The translations under genes were made by a program, and so were the position numbers. This document shows, piece by piece, positions 1 to 8,557 of a stretch of DNA of 64,000 bases; position 1 is the stretch's first letter; each line of letters starts with the position of its first letter. A model generated the notes under the pieces. The model was not told the DNA's origin. It saw nothing but the letters and a program-made list of their open reading frames with translations, and made no database searches. This DNA comes from an uncultured bacterium (GTDB lineage: Bacteria > Desulfobacterota > Desulfovibrionia > Desulfovibrionales > Desulfovibrionaceae), in NCBI GenBank assembly GCA_905214305.1, contig CAJMLK010000010.1, forward strand, positions 1 to 64,000. Reading direction: 5' to 3'.

Positions 1-1558
1 CGGAGCTTGTGCCCAGACGCGAGCCAAGGGGCTTATGGCGATAGTGTTCCCACAGTTTTGGCACGTTATGCAGAATGTCGCGAAACTTGGCGGCTCGCTC
101 TTCGTCCACGGTGCGCATGCGGCGCACCATCTGGCGTATGATCTGCTTTACGCGCGGGCCAAGCCCCTCATTGAGCGCCTGTTGCAGTTCGCTGATGGGC
201 TTGAGGTTGGCCTGCTGCCGCTCCATCCAGCTTTTCATGTTGAAAATTTCCAGATGGGTGATGTTGCCCCTGGAATCCCACAGCAGCTCGGCCACGTCTT
301 CCACGCTCAGGCCAGAGGTGCACAGCACCAGACGATAGCCCGGCGTCAGTTCCACAAGTTCCCGCGTGAGTTCCAGTATGGAAAGCCGCATGAGGTGCGG
401 CATTTCCTCCTGCGGGGGCGGACAGTCCAGATCGGGCAGCTCGGGATGCAACGCGGCCGACAGCCATTCTTCAGCGATATGCTCCGGCCCCATAGTTTCA
501 AGCACGGCCAGTTCGGCACGAGCGGCGGCATCATCGCACTGGGCCAGCCTTGCGGCCCGCTGACGCAGCGAGGGCTGCACATGCCGGTGCAGCGCCTCGG
601 CCAGATGCAGGCTGCTGGCCTGTCCCCGGCCCACCATGCGCAAGAAATCTTCGCCGGAAAGTTCGGGAACTTCCACTTCCCAGGCGGCTTCCATCTTGGC
701 GCGCTGGTGCTCGTTCCAGAGCGCAAGGCAATTGAGCACGCGATCGCGCCGCCAGCGCAGCACCTCACGGCCCCGCTTCATCATTTCGGCCATCTTGGGG
801 CTGTGCAGAAATTCCAGAAAATCTTCGTTGGAGCTGAAGCCGCGGGGTATCCAGAACAGGCTGACAAAACGCCCGTAGAACGGAATCTGAAACTCCAGCC
901 CGATGCGCACCTCAATGCCCGTTATTTCTGCGGCACGCAAAATTTCGCGCGCGGCATCGGGCTGCACCCAATACTCGTAGGCCACGGTCAAAGAGCGCAG
1001 GCCCTTGATCCAGGCATCCATTATGAGGTGCGTGGGGCTTTTGCGGCCCTTGGTGTTGGCGTCGTATACGTGGTCGTCAAAGGCTATCTGGTTCCAGGCC
1101 TCGGGCATTTCCGGCAAATGATAGCGGGCCAGCATGCGCCGCACGATACGCGGTGTTCCCTGCACTGTACGGCGAAAATCATGAGCCAGCTTGAGCTGCT
1201 CCATCGGATTGTCATGCGCGCGCACGATGCTTTTCATGATCTGCATGAGCACACGCGCCGTATTGCGCCGCAACGACGAATGCGCGCTGTTCAGCACCTC
1301 GTCATACAGAGTTTGCAGGGCAAGCAGCCTGTCTCTGGCCTGTGTGCGTCCAGCCTGAAGGTTGCGCAGCAGGTTGATGACGGCATAGGCCATGCGAGAA
1401 ACCGGTGAGGCCACCAGCTCCTTGATGCCGTGCGGGTGCAGGCTTGGATCAAAAAGGCAGGTATCCGAATGGTTATCGGACTCAAGAATGCGGTTGACAA
1501 GGACAAGGATTTCTCTGTCCTGCTTGTCAAAATAAATGCCACGCCATACGAAACTCAC
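1..1558 (-). CDS. Large protein of unknown function, 3' end outside window
   Basis: The frame is open on the minus strand from a GTG at 1558, preceded by AAAGGAG, to the left edge, giving 519 codons with no stop, so the C-terminus is missing. It starts MSFVWRGIYFDKQDRE and is a soluble protein with no signal peptide or membrane segment. Residues about 150-215 contain a stretch with DDHVYD followed by AAEITGIEVRIGLEFQ. This loosely recalls the strand-helix rhythm of a PHP-type TIM barrel (inference only). The later part is rich in charged helices with many Arg and Glu. I do not recognise a family with certainty. The long open frame on the opposite strand at 35-1408 is taken as a shadow, because the minus-strand frame is longer, has a good ribosome site and reads as an ordinary protein. 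Confidence 0.7.
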   Translation of the reverse strand, partial: MSFVWRGIYFDKQDREILVLVNRILESDNHSDTCLFDPSLHPHGIKELVASPVSRMAYAVINLLRNLQAGRTQARDRLLALQTLYDEVLNSAHSSLRRNTARVLMQIMKSIVRAHDNPMEQLKLAHDFRRTVQGTPRIVRRMLARYHLPEMPEAWNQIAFDDHVYDANTKGRKSPTHLIMDAWIKGLRSLTVAYEYWVQPDAAREILRAAEITGIEVRIGLEFQIPFYGRFVSLFWIPRGFSSNEDFLEFLHSPKMAEMMKRGREVLRWRRDRVLNCLALWNEHQRAKMEAAWEVEVPELSGEDFLRMVGRGQASSLHLAEALHRHVQPSLRQRAARLAQCDDAAARAELAVLETMGPEHIAEEWLSAALHPELPDLDCPPPQEEMPHLMRLSILELTRELVELTPGYRLVLCTSGLSVEDVAELLWDSRGNITHLEIFNMKSWMERQQANLKPISELQQALNEGLGPRVKQIIRQMVRRMRTVDEERAAKFRDILHNVPKLWEHYRHKPLGSRLGTSS

Positions 1559-1594
1559 GCCGCACACTCCTTTAAACCATTGCCGCGCAACAGT

Positions 1595-1760
1595 TAGAGC
1601 ATTTAAAACCTGAAATGTCCGCTGGGGCAGACAAAAGCCTGCCCGACTGCATTTCGTGGCAGGGATTTTCAGGAAAATCCCTGCAGAGCAGTCAACGCAC
1701 TTCATTCGTAGACTGCTCTGGAGCATTTGCACCTTGAGAATTTGCATTCCCAAAGGCTCA
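1595..1760. repeat. Intergenic palindromic repeat cluster
   Basis: The cluster begins TAGAGCATTT. It holds a perfect 12-bp hairpin at 1659-1684 (arms GCAGGGATTTTC and GAAAATCCCTGC, 2-base loop) and a 9-bp inverted repeat AGAGCAGTC/GACTGCTCT at 1685-1719. Related units occur at 9701-9868 and 28546-28655. The whole gap 1559-2170 has no convincing gene; an open frame at 1656-2240 runs through the repeats and lacks a ribosome site. Confidence 0.65.
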
Positions 1761-2064
1761 AGACGCTCACGAGGGCGCTCGCCAGCAAAAAAACACGCGC
1801 TTGCGCCTCTGTACCGAACGCCCGCTTTCACGGTCGTGCGAGCAAATTTAAAGCAAAATTACTCTAAAATAAACCTTTTACAACACTTACCCCGCTCCAG
1901 CGTCCGCGTCAAATATCCTGTCTGCACGGCACGTCACGCGCAGGGGCAAACAGGTCACGCAAAGGCTCGGACAAGCCGCGCGGCCACGCCGGTGGGCATG
2001 CCGCAAGCGTCACGAAAACAGGCAGGCCCACGGAAGGGCAAAAACCGAAAAAGGCGCAGCCCAT

Positions 2065-2100
2065 GCAAAGCGTCCAGCTTTTCATGGCTGGACGCTTTGC
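2065..2100 (-). terminator. Hairpin downstream of hydG
   Basis: A perfect 14-bp stem, GCAAAGCGTCCAGC pairing with its complement around an 8-base loop, lies 70 bp past the hydG stop. There is no clear U-tract on the minus strand, so it may act as an mRNA 3' stabiliser rather than an intrinsic terminator. Confidence 0.45.
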
Positions 2101-2170
2101 AAAAGGCCCCGGGCTGTTTGCGGCAGCCCGCAACATTCGCAACAATCACGTCACCTGCGGCAGCATGCCG

Positions 2171-3562
2171 TCAGATGAATTCGTCCATACAGCCCGCCCG
2201 CACCTTTTTGAGCAGGCGATCTGCCGCGCCGCGCTCGTGAATGGGCATCCTGTCCAGCTTTTCCTTCAAAAGGCGTTCACCCATCACGCGGGTATAGGGG
2301 GTAGCGTAGTGCAGCAGGAATTCCATAAAGGAGGCCGCGGAGTTCGGCCCGCACTGGCCCTTGATGCCGCACTCGCGCACCATGGAGATGAATTCCTCAC
2401 CCCTGCGGCCCAGACGCGGGCAGGCCGCACAAAACGACGGCAGATGCCGCGCCTCATCGAGCAGAAAGCGCACCACTTCATCCACGTGACAGTCTTCGCC
2501 GCAGGGAAAAGGAACCTGCTGGCCAGCGGCGGTAAACCAGCCGTCATAGGGATTGGCCACGCTGCCCGTGAGCAGTTGCGAACCGCCGGCATTACAGCCA
2601 TCGCGCCAAAGACCGGACGGCTCCCTGGTCGTCAGGATAAGCCCCGCATAGGGCAGGGCCAGCCGCGCAAGGGCCACACAGCGCAGATAATCCATATCGC
2701 TCACCGGCCAGGGGGCGTCCATGAGACTGCCGGGCGCGGGGCGCATGCGGTGCAGGCTCACGGTGCGGCAGCCCATGCCGTACACGCGCTCCAGATGGGC
2801 CGCATGCTGAATGAGGGCCAGCAGGTCAAAACGCCAGGGGCCAAGGCCGAGCAAAAGACCCATGCCCACATCGGGCACGCCCGCCGCAAAGGCGGTATCG
2901 GGTGCTTCAAGGCGCTTGACGTAGTCGCTCTTCGGCCCGGACACATGCGCCGTCCGGTAGCTGGCCTCATGATAGGTGTCCTGATAAATGAGGATCGTTC
3001 CCACGTAGGCATCGAGCAGTGTTTCGTACTGGGCGCTTTCAAGCGGCCCCACGTTGACGTTGACACTGTGGATTTCGCCCACGCCATCAAACACCGTATA
3101 CAGGATGCTGATGGCCTCTGCCAAATATTCCACATCAGCATTGGGCAGTTGCCCGCTGACCAGAAAAATGCGCTTGTGCCCCTGACGGATAAGACGCAAG
3201 GCCGCCTCGCGCATCTCGGGCGAGGTCATGTACTTGCGCTCAATAAGGCCGTTGCCTTTCCGGTTGGCGCAATAGAGACACTCGCTGCCGCAATGATTGG
3301 AAAGGTGCAACGGCGCGGAAAGCACCATGCGGTCGCCATAGACGCGCTGCTTGACCTCGTCGGCAACTGCCAGAATGCGCTCATGCTCCACGGGGTCGTC
3401 AACCCGCATGAGAGCTACGATTTCATCGGCATCCAGCGGAACCATCTGCATGGATTTATCCAGAATGTCACGAAGCTCAATGGCGTCCGGGGCATTCTGA
3501 CGATCCAGGGCACGCTCAATGGCAGCCGCACTAAACCACCGGGGCAACGATTCCACAGACAT
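2171..3562 (-). CDS. hydG: [FeFe]-hydrogenase maturase HydG (tyrosine lyase)
   Basis: A 463-residue radical SAM enzyme, the usual HydG length. It cleaves tyrosine and makes the CO and cyanide ligands, bound to iron, for the H-cluster of [FeFe] hydrogenase. The radical SAM cysteines are C91, C95 and C98 (CGSECLYC). The second-cluster motif CX2CX22C that separates HydG from the related ThiH is intact at C378, C381 and C404. The stretch YQDTYHEASY and HVSGPKSDY also match HydG. The chosen ATG at 3562 has GAGG 9 nt upstream; a GTG 15 nt earlier is possible. HydE, HydF and a hydrogenase are not in the window, so the maturation genes are scattered. Confidence 0.93.
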   Translation of the reverse strand: MSVESLPRWFSAAAIERALDRQNAPDAIELRDILDKSMQMVPLDADEIVALMRVDDPVEHERILAVADEVKQRVYGDRMVLSAPLHLSNHCGSECLYCANRKGNGLIERKYMTSPEMREAALRLIRQGHKRIFLVSGQLPNADVEYLAEAISILYTVFDGVGEIHSVNVNVGPLESAQYETLLDAYVGTILIYQDTYHEASYRTAHVSGPKSDYVKRLEAPDTAFAAGVPDVGMGLLLGLGPWRFDLLALIQHAAHLERVYGMGCRTVSLHRMRPAPGSLMDAPWPVSDMDYLRCVALARLALPYAGLILTTREPSGLWRDGCNAGGSQLLTGSVANPYDGWFTAAGQQVPFPCGEDCHVDEVVRFLLDEARHLPSFCAACPRLGRRGEEFISMVRECGIKGQCGPNSAASFMEFLLHYATPYTRVMGERLLKEKLDRMPIHERGAADRLLKKVRAGCMDEFI

Positions 3563-3934
3563 GCGCACCAACCTCACACACGTTAAAAAACCTACAGGAA
3601 TGCTGAGCTATCTTGCCTTTCAAAATACTCGTTCAAATTCGGTGATTCGATTGTCCATTATTTCACATAACTCGTCAAGCAAAGCCCGACGCTTCGTATG
3701 GATTTTTGCAGCCGTGGAGTTCCCACGCGCCTCTGCGGAGAAAGCCCTGCAAGAAGAGCATGCCCACCTGTGAAGACCAGACGGTAAAAACAGGCAGCGC
3801 CGCCCAATACCACCTGATGGCGCCCAATACTGCCCAAAGCCTGCCGCGCCATTGCGCCGCACTTGCGGACCCGGCAAGCTGAACGTATGCTGCCGTGGCT
3901 GAAACCACCCCATCCGGACTTGCCAGGAATCCCC
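3563..3934. other. Gene-free divergent intergenic region
   Basis: 372 bp between the divergent hydG and BMP-type binding protein genes. It must carry both promoters, but I could not pick a convincing -35/-10 pair. Several overlapping open frames lack ribosome sites and are taken as noise. Confidence 0.5.
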
Positions 3935-5047
3935 ATGATCTACCACCACCCGCTTTTTTCCCCATATATTTCGGCTGCAAAGGCCTTTTGCCTGATCCTG
4001 TTTCTTGCCCTCTGCGCCCTGCAGGCGGGCAACGCCTCTGCCGCCTCTTCAGAAGGAGCGGCAGCCGCCACGCCTGAAAAACCCTTGCGCGTGGCTCTGC
4101 TGCTGGAGCACCCCGGCGGCGACAACGGCTGGAACGATGCCCTGCTGCGCGGCCTTGAGCGCGCCCGCCGCGACCTGCCGGTGCAGGCCGATGCGCTTGT
4201 GGCTCCGCCGCAGGCTGATGCGGCCACGCTGCAAGCCTTTTTTCAAAAGGCCGCAGCAAGTCATGATCTGGTTATTGTGGCTTCTGACCGCCTGCACGAA
4301 ATCCTGCGCAACAATGCCGCCAATTTCCGGCGGACCATGTTCGGCTGCATTGACGCGGGCATACGCGCGCCCAACATCATGTGCATCACCTTTGCCGACG
4401 AGCAGGCGGCCTATCTGGCCGGAGCTGCGGCAGCCATGCTTACGGCACAGACCACCCTGCCCGGCATCAATGCCGACAGAACCATCGGCTGGCTGTCAGG
4501 CGAGGACATTCCCGCCATGCGGTCACTGCTTAACGGTTTTGTAGAGGGCGCACGCCTTGTGGACCCGGAAGTGCGTGTTATCAACAAGATTACCGGTTCC
4601 TTTACCAACGCGGACTCCGGCCGTCAGGCAGCCCGTGAACTGCTGGATCAGGGTGCGGACGTGCTGGTGCTGGCCTGCGGCGCCGGTAACGGCCCGGCCC
4701 TGGAAGAAGCCGCCGCGCGCGGGGCGTATGTGGTGGGGCTGGACAACAATCAGGACAGTCGCCTGCCCGGACGGGTGCTCACGTCCATCGTCAAAAAGGC
4801 CGATGACGCGGCATACGACCTGATAGCCGCCGCCGCTTCCGGCAATTTCAGGGGCAAGGAAATTCTGGTACGCGATCTTCAGAACGGCGGCGTGGATATC
4901 ACAGACATGGCTCCATTCAAGTCTGCGGCGGGCAAGAACATCCCTGCGGGGCTGGAACGCCGCCTGCGCGAATTGCGCGGCGAAATCATGAACGGCGGCA
5001 TACGGCTCAAGTCCTTGAGAGAAAAAACACTCTGCGACTGCCTCTAG
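3935..5047 (+). CDS. BMP/PnrA-family periplasmic substrate-binding protein
   Basis: 370 residues. It is an exported binding protein of the BMP family (PnrA/TmpC, Med-like), whose known members bind purine nucleosides for ABC import. An N-terminal signal peptide has a hydrophobic core around residues 15-32 and a likely cleavage after NASA. The mature part opens with LRVALLLEHPGGDNGWND, the typical BMP opening strand with a Gly/Asn-rich loop. Later stretches GIRAPNIMCITFADEQAAYLAG and VVGLDNNQD fit the family core. The ATG at 3935 follows AGGAA. An earlier in-frame ATG at 3863 would put the signal peptide too far inside. No permease or ATPase gene is adjacent. The TAG stop is followed by repeat-rich DNA. 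Confidence 0.82.
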   Translation: MIYHHPLFSPYISAAKAFCLILFLALCALQAGNASAASSEGAAAATPEKPLRVALLLEHPGGDNGWNDALLRGLERARRDLPVQADALVAPPQADAATLQAFFQKAAASHDLVIVASDRLHEILRNNAANFRRTMFGCIDAGIRAPNIMCITFADEQAAYLAGAAAAMLTAQTTLPGINADRTIGWLSGEDIPAMRSLLNGFVEGARLVDPEVRVINKITGSFTNADSGRQAARELLDQGADVLVLACGAGNGPALEEAAARGAYVVGLDNNQDSRLPGRVLTSIVKKADDAAYDLIAAAASGNFRGKEILVRDLQNGGVDITDMAPFKSAAGKNIPAGLERRLRELRGEIMNGGIRLKSLREKTLCDCL

Positions 5048-5057
5048 CGCGGATGAA

Positions 5058-5200
5058 GTTTGACATGCTGCACATTTCAAGGTGTTCATTCAGCCAGAAA
5101 GTATGATTTTTCGGCCGAATCCGCGCCACCTTGTGGCGCGCCGCACGTTCGCACAGCGTCAGGGCAACTGCACTTTTTCAAAGGTAAAGCGCTCTGGCCG
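5058..5200. repeat. Intergenic repeat, second sequence type
   Basis: About 140 bp resembling 36343-36493. Shared landmarks are CACATTTCAAG near the left end, then GAATCCGCGCCAC with GTGGCGCG (a GC-rich inverted repeat), then CACTTTTTCAAAGG near the right end. It lies directly after the BMP gene stop and before a longer repeat copy. Confidence 0.5.
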
Positions 5201-5212
5201 TGGCCGCTTCCT

Positions 5213-5526
5213 GGAGCATTTCCGCATCGAGGATATCCACGCTCACTGCTTCAAGGGCGCCCGCTTTGGCGCGTCACAGCGCAAATACATGGCTCCGCTG
5301 TCTTTACGGCGAGTCGCTGCCGAGCCTGCGGGCCTTACCAAGGGCGACAGCGATTGTGTGGAACCAAGCCCATCGTTGCACATGCTGTCTGCAAGCGTCG
5401 GTTCCTGCGTTGCAGCTCTGAAGCATCCGCAACTTCCTTTGCCATAACGGCTGCAGCTGCGCTTGCGCCACTGCGGCGCCCGTCGGCTCACGCATCCGCC
5501 TGAGCAGTTTCAAGGTGAAATGGCTC
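5213..5526 (+). repeat. Long copy of the GAGC-ended intergenic repeat
   Basis: About 314 bp running from GGAGCATTTCCGCATCGAGG to the terminal hairpin GAGCAGTTTCAAGGTGAAAT. It carries an internal segment of about 130-150 bp (around 5300-5440) that the 140-150 bp short copies lack. The same segment occurs in the copy at 28656-28968 in the opposite orientation. The 724-bp gap 5048-5771 holds only repeats and no credible gene. Confidence 0.65.
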
Positions 5527-5771
5527 TACGCATGCCCGATACCGGTCACGACGCGGCCCGTCAGGCGGTACGCGCGTTTTCGCCCTGCCCGCAGGCCCTG
5601 CGCCGCCACATTGCAACACGTTCAATTATAGGTTTTTCCATTGCTGAAAAAATAAAAAGCGGATAGGCATAGTCAAAGGCCCCGGACATTCAACCCCGGC
5701 CAAAGGCCTGCAGGGCCGCGCCTGACACAAGCTCTGTCTTTCCGCTCTTCTGCGGCCTTCAGGAGAAAACC

Positions 5772-6857
5772 ATGCGTAATATAAAAAAATATATTTCTCT
5801 GGCAGTTGCCGTGCTCATGCTGCTGCATCTGGCGGCGTCCGGAGCTGCTGCCGCACGTCTGGTGCGCGTGCCCACCGCCTGGATGGACGAGTTTGAAACA
5901 TTTCTTATCTGGTATGCCAAAGACAGGGGCTGGGACAAGGAAGTCGGACTGGACATAGAAATCCGGCAATACTATTCCGGCGAGGAAATGCTCGATGCCC
6001 AGCCCACAGGGGCGTGGGTTTATGCGGGCATGGGTTCTGTCCCTGCCATTATGGGCAACCTGCGCAACAATGTCATAGCCATTGCCACAGGTGTGGACGA
6101 ATCTGCGGCCAACGGCGTCGTGGTGCACGCCGACAGCCCCATTGCGGGCGTCAAAGGCTGGAACAAGGACTACCCCGACGTTCTTGGCAGCCCGGACACC
6201 GTGCGCGGCAAAACCTTTCTGGTTTCAGACCTGAGCTCCGCACACTACGCCCTCTCTGCCTGGCTGGACGTGCTGGGCCTTCGGGACAGCGATGTCATTA
6301 TAAGAGACATGATGCAGGGCCTTGTGGTCGCCAGCTATGAGAACCATATTGGCGACGGCGTGGCCCTGTGGGCGCCGCAACTGTATCTGGCTCTGAACAA
6401 GGGCGGCGCACTCGCCGCAACCCTGAAAACCTGCGGCAAGGACAGCCCCACCTATATCGTGGCCGATACGGCCTATGCCAACGAAAACCCTGAAATAACC
6501 GTAAAATTTCTTACAGTTTACTTCAGGGCTGTTGATGAATACCAAAGCAGGAATCCTGAAAACTTTCTTCAGGATTATCGCCGCTTTTATCTGGAATGGG
6601 CCGGAAAGGACTTTGATGAGGAACTCATGCTGTGCGACATGAAAAGCCACAGGATATTCAACCTGCCAGAACAGCAGGCGGCCTTTGACAATACCGCCGG
6701 GCGCAGCGAAGTGCAGAAAAAGCAGGAAGTCATTGCCCGCTTTTTCGCCAATCTGGGGTATCTGGGCAAGGACGGAGCCATACGCGCAGGCACGGCCTCC
6801 TACGCCACTGACAAGTACATCAAGCTTGTGCCGCCCAACCTCAAGCTGAAAAAATAG
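5772..6857 (+). CDS. SsuA/NMT1-type periplasmic substrate-binding protein
   Basis: 361 residues. An exported type-2 periplasmic binding protein of the nitrate/sulfonate/taurine (SsuA, TauA, THI5-like) superfamily. Residues 1-27 form a signal peptide (MRNIKKYISLAVAVL, hydrophobic core, cleavage near AAA). The mature part starts RLVRVPTAWMDEFETFLIWYAKDRGW. It continues with a strand matching the 'amount of available sites' loop (GAWVYAGMGSVPAIMGN) and DTVRGKTFLVSDLSSAHYAL, as in this superfamily. AGGAGAAAACC precedes the ATG. No transporter permease or ATPase gene is adjacent, so the partner must be encoded elsewhere. The ligand cannot be told from sequence; sulfonates or other small organic anions are possible. 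Confidence 0.8.
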   Translation: MRNIKKYISLAVAVLMLLHLAASGAAAARLVRVPTAWMDEFETFLIWYAKDRGWDKEVGLDIEIRQYYSGEEMLDAQPTGAWVYAGMGSVPAIMGNLRNNVIAIATGVDESAANGVVVHADSPIAGVKGWNKDYPDVLGSPDTVRGKTFLVSDLSSAHYALSAWLDVLGLRDSDVIIRDMMQGLVVASYENHIGDGVALWAPQLYLALNKGGALAATLKTCGKDSPTYIVADTAYANENPEITVKFLTVYFRAVDEYQSRNPENFLQDYRRFYLEWAGKDFDEELMLCDMKSHRIFNLPEQQAAFDNTAGRSEVQKKQEVIARFFANLGYLGKDGAIRAGTASYATDKYIKLVPPNLKLKK

Positions 6858-6971
6858 GGGCATCTCCTTTCGAGACAGCCCCGCTCAGGTCAAACAATGG
6901 AGCGCCCCGTTGCGGGCTGCTCCCACGCATGCGCCAACACGGGGCATGCGCACGTCACACAGGACGTTCGC

Positions 6972-7016
6972 ATCTGACTTTCATATCTGGCGTTCATATC
7001 TGACTTTCATATCTGG
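6972..7016. repeat. Short direct repeat
   Basis: The 19-bp unit ATCTGACTTTCATATCTGG occurs at 6972-6990 and 6998-7016, a 26-bp period. It is intergenic, between the binding-protein gene and the msrB-msrA terminator. Confidence 0.7.
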
Positions 7017-7071
7017 GAGGCCCTGCCAGCGATGGCCGTCAGAGCTGTTTCACTGTTACATTGCTCCGGGA

Positions 7072-7103
7072 TGTGCGGCGGGCCGCCACACGGCCCGCCG
7101 CAC
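7072..7103. terminator. Strong hairpin terminator between convergent genes
   Basis: A 12-bp GC-rich stem, GTGCGGCGGGCC / GGCCCGCCGCAC with an 8-base loop, is followed on the plus strand by TTTTTT. It can stop plus-strand transcription from the binding protein and sits just past the msr stop on the minus strand, where no U-tract follows. Confidence 0.75.
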
Positions 7104-7108
7104 TTTTT

Positions 7109-8167
7109 TCATTTCCGTAGTGCGCCGCTACCGCCGCCCCCGGCGGGAACATCAAAGCGCGGTACGGACACGTGGCAGCCCCCCCGCCCCGTGCGTTCTG
7201 CAAAACCCTGGTGATAGTCTTCGGCCTGATAAAAAGTCCCGGCCGGTTCCAGCTTTGTCACCACATCATAGCCCAAGTCCCTCAAGCGGTCCGTAAGCTT
7301 GCGCGCCACGGCCTCCTGTTCCGCATCAAGAAAAAACACGGCGGAACGGTACTGGTCCCCCACGTCAGGCCCCTGACGATTCAGCTGCGTGGGATCGTGT
7401 ATTTCAAAAAAACGACGCAATATCTGCTCGTAGCTGACCACAGACGGATCAAAGCGCACGCGCACGGCCTCGGCGTGCCCGGTTTTGCCGGTACACACGG
7501 CCTCATACGTCGGATTGGGCGTATGCCCCCCGGTATAGCCGGAAACAGCTTCGCACACGCCGGGCATCTTTCTGAAGGCATCCTCTACCCCCCAAAAGCA
7601 GCCCCCGGCCACAATGGCTGTGGCCGTGCACTTCTGCGACGCGGCACGGGCCAGCGCCTTCGCTTCTTCCGGGCTGCCCGCGGGATAAAAAGTCATGGAC
7701 AGCGAGTTGACGCAGTGCCGGGTATTCCTGGCCGTAAAGCCTTCGCCCTCAAACACATGCCCCAGATGCCCGCCGCAGTTTGCGCAGATGATTTCCACCC
7801 GCCTGCCGTCCGCATCGGGCACACGGCGCACTGCACCGGGCAGTTCGGTGTCAAAACTGGGCCAGCCGCAGCCGGACTCAAACTTGTCGCGCGAACTGTA
7901 AAGGGCTGCACCGCACTGTCGGCACACATAGGTTCCGGCGTCGTGCTTGTCGTTGTACTGCCCGGAGAACGGCGCTTCCGTGGCTTTGCGTAAAATAACG
8001 TCCGCTTCCTGCCCGGAAAGGGGCGGCATGGGGAAAGATGGTTTCATGGCAGTCTCCGCTGATGCCGCCCTGACAGGCCCGGCAGCGGCACAATCCGCAG
8101 CGGCCGGAAAAAACGCGCCGCAAAGCAGCCAGGCGGCCAGAAATAGAAAAAAGAAGTGCTCTCGCAT
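7109..8167 (-). CDS. msrAB: Exported methionine sulfoxide reductase, MsrB-MsrA fusion
   Basis: 352 residues. It repairs oxidised methionine in proteins (both S- and R-sulfoxides), probably in the periplasm. Domain order is signal peptide (residues 1 to about 24, MREHFFFLFLAAWLLC), MsrB (about 45-180), MsrA (about 195-345). MsrB shows the zinc pairs CRQCG and CANCGGHLGHVF and the catalytic cysteine in RHCVNSLSM. MsrA has the catalytic GGCFWGVE and downstream YHQGF. The order B-then-A is the reverse of PilB-type proteins. The ATG at 8167 is chosen because it has GAGG at good spacing and places the signal peptide at the N-terminus; the open frame continues upstream to 8461 into repeat DNA. An exported repair enzyme fits oxidative challenge in an anaerobe. 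Confidence 0.92.
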   Translation of the reverse strand: MREHFFFLFLAAWLLCGAFFPAAADCAAAGPVRAASAETAMKPSFPMPPLSGQEADVILRKATEAPFSGQYNDKHDAGTYVCRQCGAALYSSRDKFESGCGWPSFDTELPGAVRRVPDADGRRVEIICANCGGHLGHVFEGEGFTARNTRHCVNSLSMTFYPAGSPEEAKALARAASQKCTATAIVAGGCFWGVEDAFRKMPGVCEAVSGYTGGHTPNPTYEAVCTGKTGHAEAVRVRFDPSVVSYEQILRRFFEIHDPTQLNRQGPDVGDQYRSAVFFLDAEQEAVARKLTDRLRDLGYDVVTKLEPAGTFYQAEDYHQGFAERTGRGGCHVSVPRFDVPAGGGGSGALRK

Positions 8168-8241
8168 AAATGCCTCACTGTTCCTCTGTGTACATAAGAC
8201 CCCCATGCCCGTGGTCAATAGAGCCGACCAACTTTGCTGAT

Positions 8242-8370
8242 ACACATTCTCAAAGTTGACCGGCACGCTGGCTCCGGCCTCGACCGCGCAGCCAGACCGC
8301 GCGTCACCTTTGTGGCGAGCGGCTGCCCACGCAGCCACCAGAGCAATTGCAGAGTGAAATTGCTCTGGCT
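8242..8370 (+). repeat. GAGC-ended intergenic repeat, short copy
   Basis: The copy runs from ACATTCTCAAAGTTGACC through a diverged middle to the terminal hairpin AGAGCAATTGCAGAGTGAAA plus TTGCTCT. It lies in the 390-bp gap between msrB-msrA and galE, which otherwise contains only the galE terminator. Confidence 0.7.
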
Positions 8371-8483
8371 TGCCCGCATCAGACGTCATGCCTGTCGGGC
8401 CGCACAGGGCGTGAAATTTTCGGATTTTTCTTTTGGGCTTGCAATGGCCGCCCAAGAGCAAGACATCACAGCGGGAGGGGATA

Positions 8484-8527
8484 CAAAAAAAATTGCGCCC
8501 GCGTCAGAAGAAACAGGCGGGCGCAAT
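8484..8527 (-). terminator. Intrinsic terminator of galE
   Basis: The 11-bp stem ATTGCGCCCGC / GCGGGCGCAAT (8517-8527 and 8492-8502) is followed on the minus strand by eight T residues (8485-8492 read in complement). It lies 31 bp past the galE stop. Confidence 0.85.
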
Positions 8528-8557
8528 GCAGCATACACGGGTCAAGTCAGGCAGACC

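Noticed and set aside
1656..2240. A 194-codon plus-strand frame.
   Set aside because: Runs through repeats and into the 3' end of hydG without a ribosome site.
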